From positions 62,001 through 126,000 of the forward strand of contig NZ_CP108487.1 in NCBI RefSeq assembly GCF_036226525.1: a DNA stretch of 64,000 bases, in the 5' to 3' direction. Source of the DNA: Kribbella sp. NBC_01245 (GTDB lineage Bacteria; Actinomycetota; Actinomycetes; Propionibacteriales; Kribbellaceae). Shown piece by piece: positions 1-6,763 of the stretch. Both the position numbers and the translations under genes were made by a program. Every line of letters begins with the position of its first letter. Position 1 is the first letter of the stretch. Under the pieces are notes generated by a model that saw only the letters and a list, made by a program, of their open reading frames with translations, ran no database searches and was not told the origin of the DNA.

Positions 1-277
1 GCCGTCGCGCGAGGTCATTACGTTCGCCTGGTGGAACCGCCTGCACGTCTGCACCGAACACCTCGGCTTCAAACGGGCGAACGTGGCGGTCCACCTGTTC
101 CTGCGGCATCCCCAGGACGGCGTGAAGTCGGTGGCCGGGCCGCTCGTGCGCTGGCCGTCGGAACCGCATCGCGCGTTGTTGTGGGACGGGCTGCATCCGG
201 AACCGCCGGTCGTCGTACCGTTCGTGCAGTTGCGGCTGGACGAGGTCGACCGGTTCATCGAGCAGGTGGTGGGATGA
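1..277 (+). CDS. Hypothetical protein, C-terminal part only
   Basis: Only the last 91 codons lie in the window, so the start and N-terminus are missing. The reading frame is open from the first bases and ends at TGA 275-277. The visible tail is soluble, rich in Trp, His and Val, and shows no signal peptide or membrane segment; I do not recognise a family. Its stop overlaps the next start (ATGA, 274-277), so it is the upstream member of a translationally coupled cluster with the coiled-coil membrane protein and two further small proteins. The function is unknown; only that the frame is coding is well supported. Confidence 0.6.
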   Translation, partial: PSREVITFAWWNRLHVCTEHLGFKRANVAVHLFLRHPQDGVKSVAGPLVRWPSEPHRALLWDGLHPEPPVVVPFVQLRLDEVDRFIEQVVG

Positions 278-951
278 CCGAGACCTGGGATTCGTACGTC
301 GCGTCCTTGCGGCAGTTGGCCACGGCGCGCGAGGCGGAGCAGCAACGGCAGGCGCGCATCGCGACCAACCGGGCCAACGCGACGTCGTCGGCGAACGCCA
401 ACGTCAAGGCGGCCGCCGACAAACGCCAGCAGCTGGAACGGCAAGTGCGCGAGCTGGAGAAGTACGCCGTACAGACGCTGGCCGAAGCGCAGGTGCCGAA
501 AAGCGGGCCTAAGGCAACGATCAAGATGGCGCCGATCGACACCATCGAGACGGCCCGGCGCGCGATCACGTCGTTGACCCAGCAGCTCGGGCAAACGGCG
601 GAGCAGTTGCTCAAGGCCCGTAACCGTCGTCGGGAGGCTCGTGATCTGCGGCGCAACCAGCTCCTGACCGGGGTGTTGCTGCTGGCGGGGTTGATCTTGC
701 TGAAGGTGGTCGGTGGGTCATGGGTGGACGCGCTGGTTGGTGTGGTCGTCGCGTTGATGGCCCTGCTGGTCGTTCGCGGTCTGACCATGTCGTACTTGCG
801 AGGGCTGGTCGTCGCGGCCGGGCTGCTCGTCGTACTGGTGGTGTTGACCGCGATCGGTGGTGGCTGGTGGCTGTCGTTGATCGTGGCGGTCGTTGTGATC
901 GGAGCAGCCGCGCTCTGGTCGGCCAAGGTTGGAACGAGGAAGGGTAACTAG
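274..951 (+). CDS. Coiled-coil membrane protein, unknown function
   Basis: This 225-residue protein has a long, charged Ala/Gln/Arg-rich N-terminal half (about residues 15-125) with heptad-like spacing typical of a coiled coil. Four hydrophobic stretches follow (about 130-146, 150-171, 177-196 and 198-217) and a short basic tail. The topology suggests a cytoplasmic coiled coil anchored by a four-helix membrane bundle. I chose the ATG at 274 because it overlaps the previous stop (ATGA) and cuts off an Arg/Gly-rich extension that looks like a shadow of the upstream gene. The next gene begins two bases after its stop, so the two should be co-translated. No recognised family. Confidence 0.7.
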   Translation: MTETWDSYVASLRQLATAREAEQQRQARIATNRANATSSANANVKAAADKRQQLERQVRELEKYAVQTLAEAQVPKSGPKATIKMAPIDTIETARRAITSLTQQLGQTAEQLLKARNRRREARDLRRNQLLTGVLLLAGLILLKVVGGSWVDALVGVVVALMALLVVRGLTMSYLRGLVVAAGLLVVLVVLTAIGGGWWLSLIVAVVVIGAAALWSAKVGTRKGN

Positions 952-953
952 GG

Positions 954-1217
954 GTGTCGTCGGACGTCGAGCAGTTGAAGGAGCACCTCTACCAGGTGTC
1001 GTTCGAGGCGAAGCAGGCCGCGGCCGGGATGGGCGGTTTCAAGACCAAATTCGCCCAGCACAGCGCTCAGGTCCAATCGCTCATCCAAGGTACGGCGACC
1101 GGCGCCGACCAGGACATCACCCAGATCCTGGAAGCCGCCGGTAAGGCCGTCGAGTACGCCGCCGAGGCCCTTGAGGTCGCCGCCGCGGGCGCGAAGAACT
1201 ACGCGGACCAGATCTAG
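954..1217 (+). CDS. Small helical protein, possibly ESX/WXG100-like
   Basis: An 87-residue acidic protein starting at GTG 954, two bases after the membrane protein stop. It is predicted almost entirely helical, with a central Gly-Met-Gly-Gly turn near residues 25-28 separating two amphipathic stretches, the second very Ala-rich. Size and helix-turn-helix plan resemble small type VII secretion proteins, but the diagnostic W-x-G turn and a clear C-terminal secretion signal are missing, so this is only an analogy. It may simply be the cytosolic partner of the coiled-coil membrane protein. No ESX ATPase or protease gene is in view. Confidence 0.6.
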   Translation: MSSDVEQLKEHLYQVSFEAKQAAAGMGGFKTKFAQHSAQVQSLIQGTATGADQDITQILEAAGKAVEYAAEALEVAAAGAKNYADQI

Positions 1218-1228
1218 TTAGTTCTTTT

Positions 1229-1600
1229 GTGGCGCAAAGCGGGTATGACGTCGAGGTCGAGTGGTTGAGGAGTAGGCATATCAAGGAGTTGCAAGTGGGG
1301 GACCAATGGCCGCAGGCGCGGGTCGACCTCAGGTTGGCGACCGGCGCAAGCGTGACGGTCGAGGCGCTGGCCTCGTTCGACGCGCCGAACGGCCAGGTCG
1401 GGGTGGCGCTCGCGGGTGAGGGCGCCTTCTCGTTCGATCCGAATGACCCGGTGTCGGTGGGCGAGTTCGCGCTGTGGCTGGTGCGGCAGATTCCCGAGGC
1501 GATCGAGCCGCTGGACCTGGTCATCAGCTCCGCGACCGGTTCCGTCGAGCTGACCATCGAGCTGACCGCCGAGGAAGTCGCCCTGACCCCCGAAGGCTAG
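1229..1600 (+). CDS. Hypothetical protein
   Basis: A 123-residue acidic protein from GTG 1229, eleven bases after the preceding stop. It is rich in beta-prone Val/Thr segments alternating with Gly/Asp turns, and has one amphipathic helix near residues 75-95. No signal, membrane segment or catalytic motif is visible and I do not recognise a family. It is probably the last gene of the four-gene cluster at the window start, because a 0.44 kb gene-free stretch follows. Third-position GC bias supports that it is coding. Confidence 0.6.
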   Translation: MAQSGYDVEVEWLRSRHIKELQVGDQWPQARVDLRLATGASVTVEALASFDAPNGQVGVALAGEGAFSFDPNDPVSVGEFALWLVRQIPEAIEPLDLVISSATGSVELTIELTAEEVALTPEG

Positions 1601-2039
1601 CCCTCCGCCAGCCGACTCCGCGCGGCCCAACCGGCCGGCCGAGGTAGCTTTGCCGCGAGTGGTCACCTCTGAACCTTGCGGCGATCGACGCAGCGGTCGA
1701 CCAAGCCCCGCAACCGTACGGCGCGGCGGTCGACCAAAGTCCCGCAAGGCGTTCGGCGGCAGCCGTGGCGTTGGTTGGCGGTTCGGGTCTGGGTTCGTCC
1801 GGACCGCCACGTCCACGCGGCGACTCCGAACAGGCTCAGCCGAGGCGAGAATCAGCCGCCGTGTGGACCTGGACGTCCGCCCTCGGCCACAGGTCGCTGA
1901 ACCGCCGAGCCCCGCCGGCCGACCCTGCCAAACCTCATCCGACCGTCGCCGGGAGTTGGCACTCGCGGCCCACCACGGAATCACAGCGAGGCCAGAGAAG
2001 TCGGTCCTCGGCGGATCGCGGGCGGGTTAGGCTGCTTGG
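1601..2039. other. Non-coding interval with a fragment of a dispersed repeat
   Basis: About 440 bases without a convincing gene. The open frames on both strands have no ribosome binding site and unnatural Arg/Pro/Ser-rich composition. It contains one degenerate copy of the CCGCGAGTGGTCRC repeat (1653-1666), which recurs at about 19.35 kb and 28.0-28.1 kb, followed by two copies of the decamer GGTCGACCAA. The 3' end holds the putative leaderless promoter of the next gene. Confidence 0.5.
2028..2033 (+). promoter_or_regulatory. Putative -10 element of a leaderless transcript
   Basis: TAGGCT matches the actinobacterial TANNNT -10 consensus and ends exactly six bases before the GTG at 2040. There is no Shine-Dalgarno sequence in front of that start. 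The same hexamer and spacing recur in front of the HipA-like kinase (60515-60520). Confidence 0.45.
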
Positions 2040-2852
2040 GTGTCGTCGTTGTCGCGGGAAGAGTTACGGGCTGATTGTGGCCAGTGCTTCGGGTTGTGTT
2101 GTGTCGCACTGACGTTTTCGGTGTCGGCCGATTTCGCGATCGACAAAGACGCCGGCGAACCGTGCCGCAACCTGACCGACGACTACCGCTGCGGCATCCA
2201 CACGAAGCTCCGGCCGTCGGGATTCCAGGGCTGCACGGTTTACGACTGCTTCGGCGCCGGGCAGAAGATCTCGCAGCAGACGTACGGCGGTCGCAGCTGG
2301 CGGGATGAGCCGGGTACCGCGAAGCAGATGTTCGACCTGCTGCCAGTGATGCGCCAACTGCACGAGCTTCTCTGGTATTTGGCCGAAGCCTTAACCCTGC
2401 CTCCAGCCAAGCCCCTCCAGCAGGACCTCGCCGCCGCGCAATCCTCCATCGAAGCGCTCACCCGGTTGAAGCCGGACGAGGTACTCGATCTGGACGTGGC
2501 CGCCCATCGCCAGCGGGTGAACGAGCTGCTGCTCAAGACGAGCGAGCTGATGCGCGCGGGCGCTCGCGGGAAGAAGAAGGATCGCCGCGGCGCGGACCTC
2601 TTCGGCGCAAAGCTCAAAGGCGCCGACCTCAACAAGGCGAACCTGCGCGGCGCCTACCTCATCGCGGCCGACCTCCGCGACGCCGACCTACGCGGCGCGG
2701 ACCTCATCGGCGCCGACCTCCGCGACGCGGACCTAGGCGGCGCCGACCTCACCGACGCCTTCTTCCTCACCCAATCCCAGCTAAACGCCGCCAAAGGCAA
2801 CCCCACCACCAAAATCCCCGCCCCCCTCACCCGCCCCTCCCACTGGCTCTAG
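2040..2852 (+). CDS. Cys-cluster plus pentapeptide-repeat protein
   Basis: This 270-residue protein has two distinct parts. The N-terminal ~75 residues carry a cysteine cluster (C-x2-C-x3-CC at 13-21, then further Cys in YRCGIH and GCTVYDC contexts) resembling YkgJ-type metal-chelating domains. A helical middle is followed from about residue 184 by roughly a dozen pentapeptide repeats of the A(D/N)LxG type, expected to form a right-handed quadrilateral beta helix. GTG 2040 is preferred because the Cys cluster starts just after it and a -10 element lies six bases upstream. Pentapeptide proteins include gyrase-protecting DNA mimics, but most have unknown roles; the Cys cluster suggests metal binding. 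No operon partner is evident. Confidence 0.8.
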   Translation: MSSLSREELRADCGQCFGLCCVALTFSVSADFAIDKDAGEPCRNLTDDYRCGIHTKLRPSGFQGCTVYDCFGAGQKISQQTYGGRSWRDEPGTAKQMFDLLPVMRQLHELLWYLAEALTLPPAKPLQQDLAAAQSSIEALTRLKPDEVLDLDVAAHRQRVNELLLKTSELMRAGARGKKKDRRGADLFGAKLKGADLNKANLRGAYLIAADLRDADLRGADLIGADLRDADLGGADLTDAFFLTQSQLNAAKGNPTTKIPAPLTRPSHWL

Positions 2853-3243
2853 CCTCTCCCCGTTCATCGGGCCCTTGTGACCCGGCGTGTCGCCGTTCAT
2901 CGGTCCCTTCTGACCAATGGCCCGGGCCCTCCGTTCTTTGCATTCATTCGTCGGAATCCGCCCTCTCAGCCACCGCGTTCCGGTACAGGCCGGCGGACGG
3001 GCGAGGGCGGATTCCGACGAATGAATGCAAAGGGTCTGGCCGGCGGCCTTGCCAACGCTTCCGTTCGTGGTCAGAAGCGCCCGATGAACGCCGACACGCC
3101 GCGTCAGAAGGGACCGATGAACGCCAACACGCCGGGGCGGGAGGGGGCGATGGACGGGAGGGGACTGGGTGTTGGCTTAGAGCAGAGTTGCTGGGAGCAG
3201 AAAGGGTGGGGTGGTGGGGGAGGGGGCGGGCAGGGTGGAGGGC
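2853..3243. repeat. Nested repeat block between two genes
   Basis: A gene-free stretch of about 390 bases built from repeats. Two ~33-bp units containing TTCATCGG and CCCTTCTGACC lie at about 2862-2915, and two units in the opposite orientation lie at about 3062-3134, flanking the large perfect palindrome at 2936-3032. The last 100 bases before clpP are G-rich and contain the GGAGG ribosome binding site. The open frames here merely read through the repeats. Confidence 0.65.
2936..3032. repeat. Palindromic repeat, family A, copy 1
   Basis: A perfect 30-bp inverted repeat (arms 2936-2965 and 3003-3032) with a 37-base loop. The arms include the core TTCATTCGTCGGAATCCGCC. A homologous element with 35-bp perfect arms lies at 61668-61773; the loops also share GCGGACGG. 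The element sits downstream of the pentapeptide gene and could act as a transcription terminator, but its dispersed nature points to a repetitive palindromic family. Confidence 0.8.
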
Positions 3244-3852
3244 ATGAGTGATGAGAGCAAGGTGCCGGCGTTTGGTGAGCAGGCGCGGCTGCAGTTGTTG
3301 CGGCGGCGGGTTGTGGTGCTGGACGGGCAGTTGACTGATGACAATGGGACGTTGATCGCGACGCAACTACTGACGTTGGCGGCGGAGGATCCGGATACCG
3401 ATGTGGCGTTGTGGATCCACTCGCTGGGTGGGTCGGTGCCGTCGATGTTGGCGATCCGGGACGTGATGCGGCTGCTGCCGTGCGACGTGGCGACGGTGGC
3501 GCTTGGAGTGGCGTGTAGTGCGGGGCAGTTCCTGCTGTCGGCGGGTACAAAGGGCAAGCGGTATGCGCTGCCGCATGCGCGCGTGCTGATGCACCAGGGC
3601 TCGTCGGGGATCGGCGGGTCGGCGGTCGAGATCGAGATCCAGGCCAACGACCTTCGGCACATCCGGGACACCGTGCTCCGGTTGATCTCGGATGACACCG
3701 GGCAGCCGTTGGAGACCGTGTACGAGGACTCGCTGCACGACCACTGGTACACGGCCGAGGAGGCCCGGGAGTTCGGGTTCGTCGACCACATCGTCACGTC
3801 GTTCGACCAGGTCATGCCAACGCACGCGGTAGAAGGAGAGGCAACCCGATGA
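3244..3852 (+). CDS. clpP: ATP-dependent Clp protease proteolytic subunit (active)
   Basis: A 202-residue ClpP. It should assemble into heptameric rings that degrade substrates delivered by ClpX or ClpC in the cytoplasm. The triad aligns well: Ser92 in [12 protein letters not shown], His117 in [10 protein letters not shown] and Asp162 in EDSLHDHW. The substrate-binding Gly-Gly turn (HSLGGSVPS) is present. I start at ATG 3244, with GGAGG seven bases upstream; the longer frame adds only a Gly-rich extension. The next clpP overlaps its stop (ATGA), so the pair is co-translated. It resembles mycobacterial ClpP1 more than ClpP2. Actinobacteria usually hold two clpP operons; this could be the accessory one, given the divergent partner. 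Confidence 0.95.
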   Translation: MSDESKVPAFGEQARLQLLRRRVVVLDGQLTDDNGTLIATQLLTLAAEDPDTDVALWIHSLGGSVPSMLAIRDVMRLLPCDVATVALGVACSAGQFLLSAGTKGKRYALPHARVLMHQGSSGIGGSAVEIEIQANDLRHIRDTVLRLISDDTGQPLETVYEDSLHDHWYTAEEAREFGFVDHIVTSFDQVMPTHAVEGEATR

Positions 3853-4478
3853 GCAGCTACACGATCCCGAACGTGATCACCCAGAGCTCGCGCGGTGAGC
3901 GGATCATGGACGTCTACTCCCATCTCCTCTCCGAGCGGATCATCTACCTCGGCACCGGCATCGACGCCGGGGTGGCGAACGCGATGATCGCCCAGTTGCT
4001 GCACCTGGAGGCGGACAAACCGGAGCAGGACATCAACCTGTACATCAACTGCGAGGGTGGTGACATGACCGCGATGCTGGCGATCTACGACACCATGCGG
4101 TTCATCCGGTCCCCGGTGGCGACGGTCTGCGTCGGGCAGGCGATCGCCGCGGGCGCCGTGCTGCTAGCGGGTGGCGCGCCCGGGCGGCGCGCGGTGCTGC
4201 CGCATGCGCGGGTCGTGCTCCACCAGCCGGCCGGTCGCGGGCAGGGCACCATCCCGGACCTGATCCTCCAGGCCGACGAGGTGGTTCGGGTCCGCAGCCA
4301 GGTCGAGTCGATCCTGGCGGAACACACCGGCCAGACGGTCGAACGCCTTCGCCACGACACCGACCGGGACCACGTCCTCACGCCCGACGCGGCACGCGAG
4401 TACGGCATCGTCGACGAGGTCCTCCGGCACCGCGACTTGCACCCCGCCGCCCAATCGTCATACGCCGCCTCCGCCTAA
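3849..4478 (+). CDS. ClpP-like subunit lacking the catalytic serine
   Basis: A 209-residue ClpP paralogue whose ATG overlaps the upstream clpP stop. The fold is well conserved, including the N-terminal SRGER axial-loop region, YDTMRFI helix, [11 protein letters not shown] (His125) and HDTDRD (Asp). However, the motif that is normally GQAAS reads GQAIA: residue 100, codon GCC at 4146-4148, is Ala where the nucleophilic Ser should be. The oxyanion segment is also odd, with CEGGD instead of SPGGS. The frame is otherwise intact, so this is not a decayed gene but a probable non-catalytic partner forming mixed complexes with the active subunit. It is closest in pattern to mycobacterial ClpP2, which retains Ser. 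Confidence 0.93.
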   Translation: MSSYTIPNVITQSSRGERIMDVYSHLLSERIIYLGTGIDAGVANAMIAQLLHLEADKPEQDINLYINCEGGDMTAMLAIYDTMRFIRSPVATVCVGQAIAAGAVLLAGGAPGRRAVLPHARVVLHQPAGRGQGTIPDLILQADEVVRVRSQVESILAEHTGQTVERLRHDTDRDHVLTPDAAREYGIVDEVLRHRDLHPAAQSSYAASA

Positions 4479-4489
4479 CCCACTACCTT

Positions 4490-4571
4490 CGCCCAACCCG
4501 GCGCCTCGCCCAACCCGGCGCCTCGCCCAACCCGGCGCCTCGCCCAACCCGGCGCCTCGCCCAACCCGGCC
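4490..4571. repeat. 17-bp tandem repeat, about 4.8 copies
   Basis: The unit CGCCCAACCCGGCGCCT is repeated head to tail from 4490, four perfect copies and a partial fifth, in the short gap between clpP-like and the convergent marR gene. It is a minisatellite-like tract with no spacer structure, so not CRISPR. Each unit contains the self-complementary GGCGCC, which could form short hairpins at the 3' ends of both genes. Confidence 0.85.
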
Positions 4572-4623
4572 GCCTCGGCCTGGCGGGCCGGCTTGGCGCG
4601 AGCTGTCGGCTGGTCGGGTGGGG

Positions 4624-5061
4624 TTAGGCGGGGGTGGTGAAGGTGTTTGGGGTGGTGGCGGTGAGTTTGGTGAGGGTGCGCGTGAAGGCTTTGCGTTCCG
4701 ATGCCGGCAGGTCGGCCAGGACGGACTGCAGCTGAACCGTCAGCTCGTCGTGGAAGCGGGCGACGGCTTTCACGCCCTCCGGGGTCAACGCGACGCGGAC
4801 GGCACGGCGGTCGGACGGGTCGGAGCGTCGTACGACGTAGGTCCGTTGCTCGGCGCGGTCGACCAGTCCGGTGAGGCTCGAGCGCTCGAGGCCGAGTAGG
4901 CGGGAGAGGTCGGCCATGCCCTTCGGCTCGTCGGCCAGCGTGCAGAGGAGTTGCGCCTGCGCGGCAGTGAGGTCGCACGCGCGCCCGACATCGGCGTACA
5001 CGGTTTGGATCAGGAAGGTCAGCCGCACCAGACCAGCGACCGGACCAAGGTCGTGCGGCAT
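4624..5061 (-). CDS. MarR-family transcriptional regulator
   Basis: A 145-residue winged-helix repressor of the MarR family. The recognition region reads GMADLSRLLGLERSSLTGLV and the wing SDPSDRRAVRVALTPEG, with the conserved D-x-R-D/S-x-R segment. I start at the internal ATG (5061) because GGAGG lies seven bases upstream; the longer frame would run through the operator region. Two Cys residues (about 29 and 40) near the dimer/effector region could make it redox sensitive, which is inference. It is divergent from the flavin oxidoreductase-hemerythrin gene, and two identical palindromes lie between them, so it most likely represses that gene and itself. Confidence 0.93.
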   Translation of the reverse strand: MPHDLGPVAGLVRLTFLIQTVYADVGRACDLTAAQAQLLCTLADEPKGMADLSRLLGLERSSLTGLVDRAEQRTYVVRRSDPSDRRAVRVALTPEGVKAVARFHDELTVQLQSVLADLPASERKAFTRTLTKLTATTPNTFTTPA

Positions 5062-5084
5062 TGGGAACCTCCGGCTTGTGATTG

Positions 5085-5097
5085 TTCGTGCCACGAA
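5085..5097. promoter_or_regulatory. MarR operator half-site pair 1
   Basis: TTCGTGCCACGAA is a 5-3-5 perfect inverted repeat in the marR/oxidoreductase intergenic region. It shares both arms with the second site at 5106-5118, and the two centres (5091 and 5112) are 21 bp apart, two helical turns, so two dimers would bind the same DNA face. Confidence 0.7.
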
Positions 5098-5105
5098 GTA
5101 CTTTG

Positions 5106-5118
5106 TTCGTCATACGAA
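5106..5118. promoter_or_regulatory. MarR operator half-site pair 2
   Basis: TTCGTCATACGAA is the second copy of the TTCGTnnnACGAA palindrome. A possible promoter for the oxidoreductase, TTGTGA (5076-5081), 17-bp spacer, TACTTT (5099-5104), would be overlapped by both sites, as expected for repression. Confidence 0.7.
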
Positions 5119-5145
5119 TATTACGTGATGCGAACGAGGTGGGCA

Positions 5146-6651
5146 ATGAGCGCGGGCACTGGATACGGACATGACCTGGTCTTCGGCACGTTCCTGACGC
5201 CGACGGCGGCGCAACCCGATCGCGTGGTCGGGCTGGCGCAGCTGACCGAACAGGTCGGTCTGGACCTCGTCACAGTGCAGGACCACCCGTACCAGTCGGC
5301 GTTTCTCGACACCTGGACGTTGCTGTCGGTCATCGCGGCCAAGACCGAGCACGTGCGCGTCTCGCCCAACGTCGCCAACCTGCCGTTGCGCCCACCCGTC
5401 GTACTCGCCAGGAGCGTGGCAAGTCTGGACCTCCTGACCGGTGGACGGGTTGACCTCGGCCTAGGCGCGGGCGGATTCCGGGATGCGATCGCCGCCGTCG
5501 GTGGGCCGAGGCTGACGCCGGGCGAGAGTATCGAAGCGCTCGAGGAGGCCATCACCCTGATGCGCGCGGTCTGGTCGAACGAGCGTGGCGGCATCAAGCT
5601 GGACGGCAAGCACTACCAGGTCGCGGGCGCGAAGCGTGGGCCCGTGCCGGCGCACAACGTCGAGATCTGGCTTGGTGCGGCCAAGCCCCGGATGCTCCGG
5701 TTGACCGGCCGCCTCGCCGACGGGTGGTTGCCGTCGAGCGGCTGGGCCGGGCCGGACGAGTTGACCGCGATGAACGCGATCATCGACGACGCCGCGCTCA
5801 AGGCCGGGCGCAAGCCGTCGGATATTCGCCGGCTCTACAACCTGATGGGCCAGTTCGATGCCATGGGCAACGGGTTCCTGCAGGGGCCGGAGGAGTTGTG
5901 GATCGAGCAGCTGACCGACCTGAATCGCCATCAGGGCATCAGCACGTTCATCCTGGCCACGGACTCGCCCGAAGACATCCGCCGCTTCGCCGAGGTCGCG
6001 GCCGCGGTCAGGGAAGGCCGCCCGCAAAGCCCGCCAGCACAGCCAACCCCCGACGCGCTGGGAGTCATCCCGACCCCCGACGACGGCGTACGGCGGAGCT
6101 CGGTCGCGCCTTGGGATGAAAGCGAGCGCCCGACCGGCCCAGCGCCCGATCCCCAGCGGACCTACACCCCGCGCGAGCGCGCGAACGGCCAGCACCTCAT
6201 CGACGTACACGATCATCTGCGCGCCGAGCTCGACCAGGTTCGCGATCTCGTCGAGCAGGTCGCCGCCGGCACGATCGATATCGGCCGGGCCCGTTCCGAG
6301 ATCAACACGATGACCATGCGGCAGAACAACTGGACGCTGGGCGTCTATTGCGAGTCATACTGCCGCCTGGTCACGACGCATCACTCGCTCGAGGACGCGG
6401 CGATGTTCCCGCGCCTAAAGCAAGCGGATCCACGCCTCGCTCCCGTGGTCGATCGGCTCGAGCTGGAGCACCGCACGATCCACGACGTACTGGAAGGGGT
6501 CGACCAGGCCCTGGTGGCGCTCGTCGACGGCTCGGGCGATCTGGACGGTCTGCGCGCGGCGGTCGATCTGCTGTCCGACACGCTGCTCTCGCACCTGTCC
6601 TACGAGGAACGCGAGCTGGTCGAACCACTGGCACGCCTTAACGTCATGTGA
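5146..6651 (+). CDS. Luciferase-like flavin oxidoreductase fused to hemerythrin domain
   Basis: A 501-residue fusion. Residues ~5-290 form a TIM-barrel LLM-class (F420/FMN) oxidoreductase: GTFLTPTA start, LDLVTVQDHPYQ, and the LLTGGRVDLGLGAGG segment of this superfamily. A Pro-rich linker (about 295-340) joins it to a C-terminal hemerythrin HHE domain (345-501), with iron-ligand candidates in VHDHL, THHSLED, LELEHRTIHD and LSHLSYEERE. I start at ATG 5146 (GAGG six bases upstream); ATG 5128 is possible. The diiron domain suggests O2, NO or peroxide sensing or scavenging linked to hydride transfer. The neighbouring MarR and its twin operators imply inducible expression. The substrate cannot be told. 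Confidence 0.92.
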   Translation: MSAGTGYGHDLVFGTFLTPTAAQPDRVVGLAQLTEQVGLDLVTVQDHPYQSAFLDTWTLLSVIAAKTEHVRVSPNVANLPLRPPVVLARSVASLDLLTGGRVDLGLGAGGFRDAIAAVGGPRLTPGESIEALEEAITLMRAVWSNERGGIKLDGKHYQVAGAKRGPVPAHNVEIWLGAAKPRMLRLTGRLADGWLPSSGWAGPDELTAMNAIIDDAALKAGRKPSDIRRLYNLMGQFDAMGNGFLQGPEELWIEQLTDLNRHQGISTFILATDSPEDIRRFAEVAAAVREGRPQSPPAQPTPDALGVIPTPDDGVRRSSVAPWDESERPTGPAPDPQRTYTPRERANGQHLIDVHDHLRAELDQVRDLVEQVAAGTIDIGRARSEINTMTMRQNNWTLGVYCESYCRLVTTHHSLEDAAMFPRLKQADPRLAPVVDRLELEHRTIHDVLEGVDQALVALVDGSGDLDGLRAAVDLLSDTLLSHLSYEERELVEPLARLNVM

Positions 6652-6661
6652 GCGTAAACCA

Positions 6662-6673
6662 AATGAATTCATT
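6662..6673. promoter_or_regulatory. Perfect 12-bp palindrome, possible operator
   Basis: AATGAATTCATT lies eleven bases after the oxidoreductase stop and about 90 bases before the regulator start. It is one of the few AT-rich palindromes in the window and could be an autoregulatory site for the GntR/LacI regulator, though the distance is large. No second copy was found nearby. Confidence 0.35.
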
Positions 6674-6727
6674 CCCTAAGTGCGAGAAAAATGGACGGAT
6701 TTAGCCCGGTCATTCCTAATACATGCC

Positions 6728-6756
6728 TTGACGGGCCTATGAATGGGCCGCAGGAT
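6728..6756 (+). promoter_or_regulatory. Candidate promoter of the sugar operon regulator
   Basis: TTGACG (6728-6733), a 17-bp spacer and CAGGAT (6751-6756) form a reasonable sigma-70-type promoter. The -10 ends seven bases before ATG 6764, so the message would be leaderless or nearly so. Confidence 0.45.
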
Positions 6757-6763
6757 CCCTTTC

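Noticed and set aside
2877-3251. Open frame upstream of clpP
   Set aside because: It reads through the palindrome and tandem repeats; residues such as repeated GPMNANTP are repeat-derived.
4490-4571. CRISPR array
   Set aside because: Units are adjacent with no spacers and there are no cas genes.
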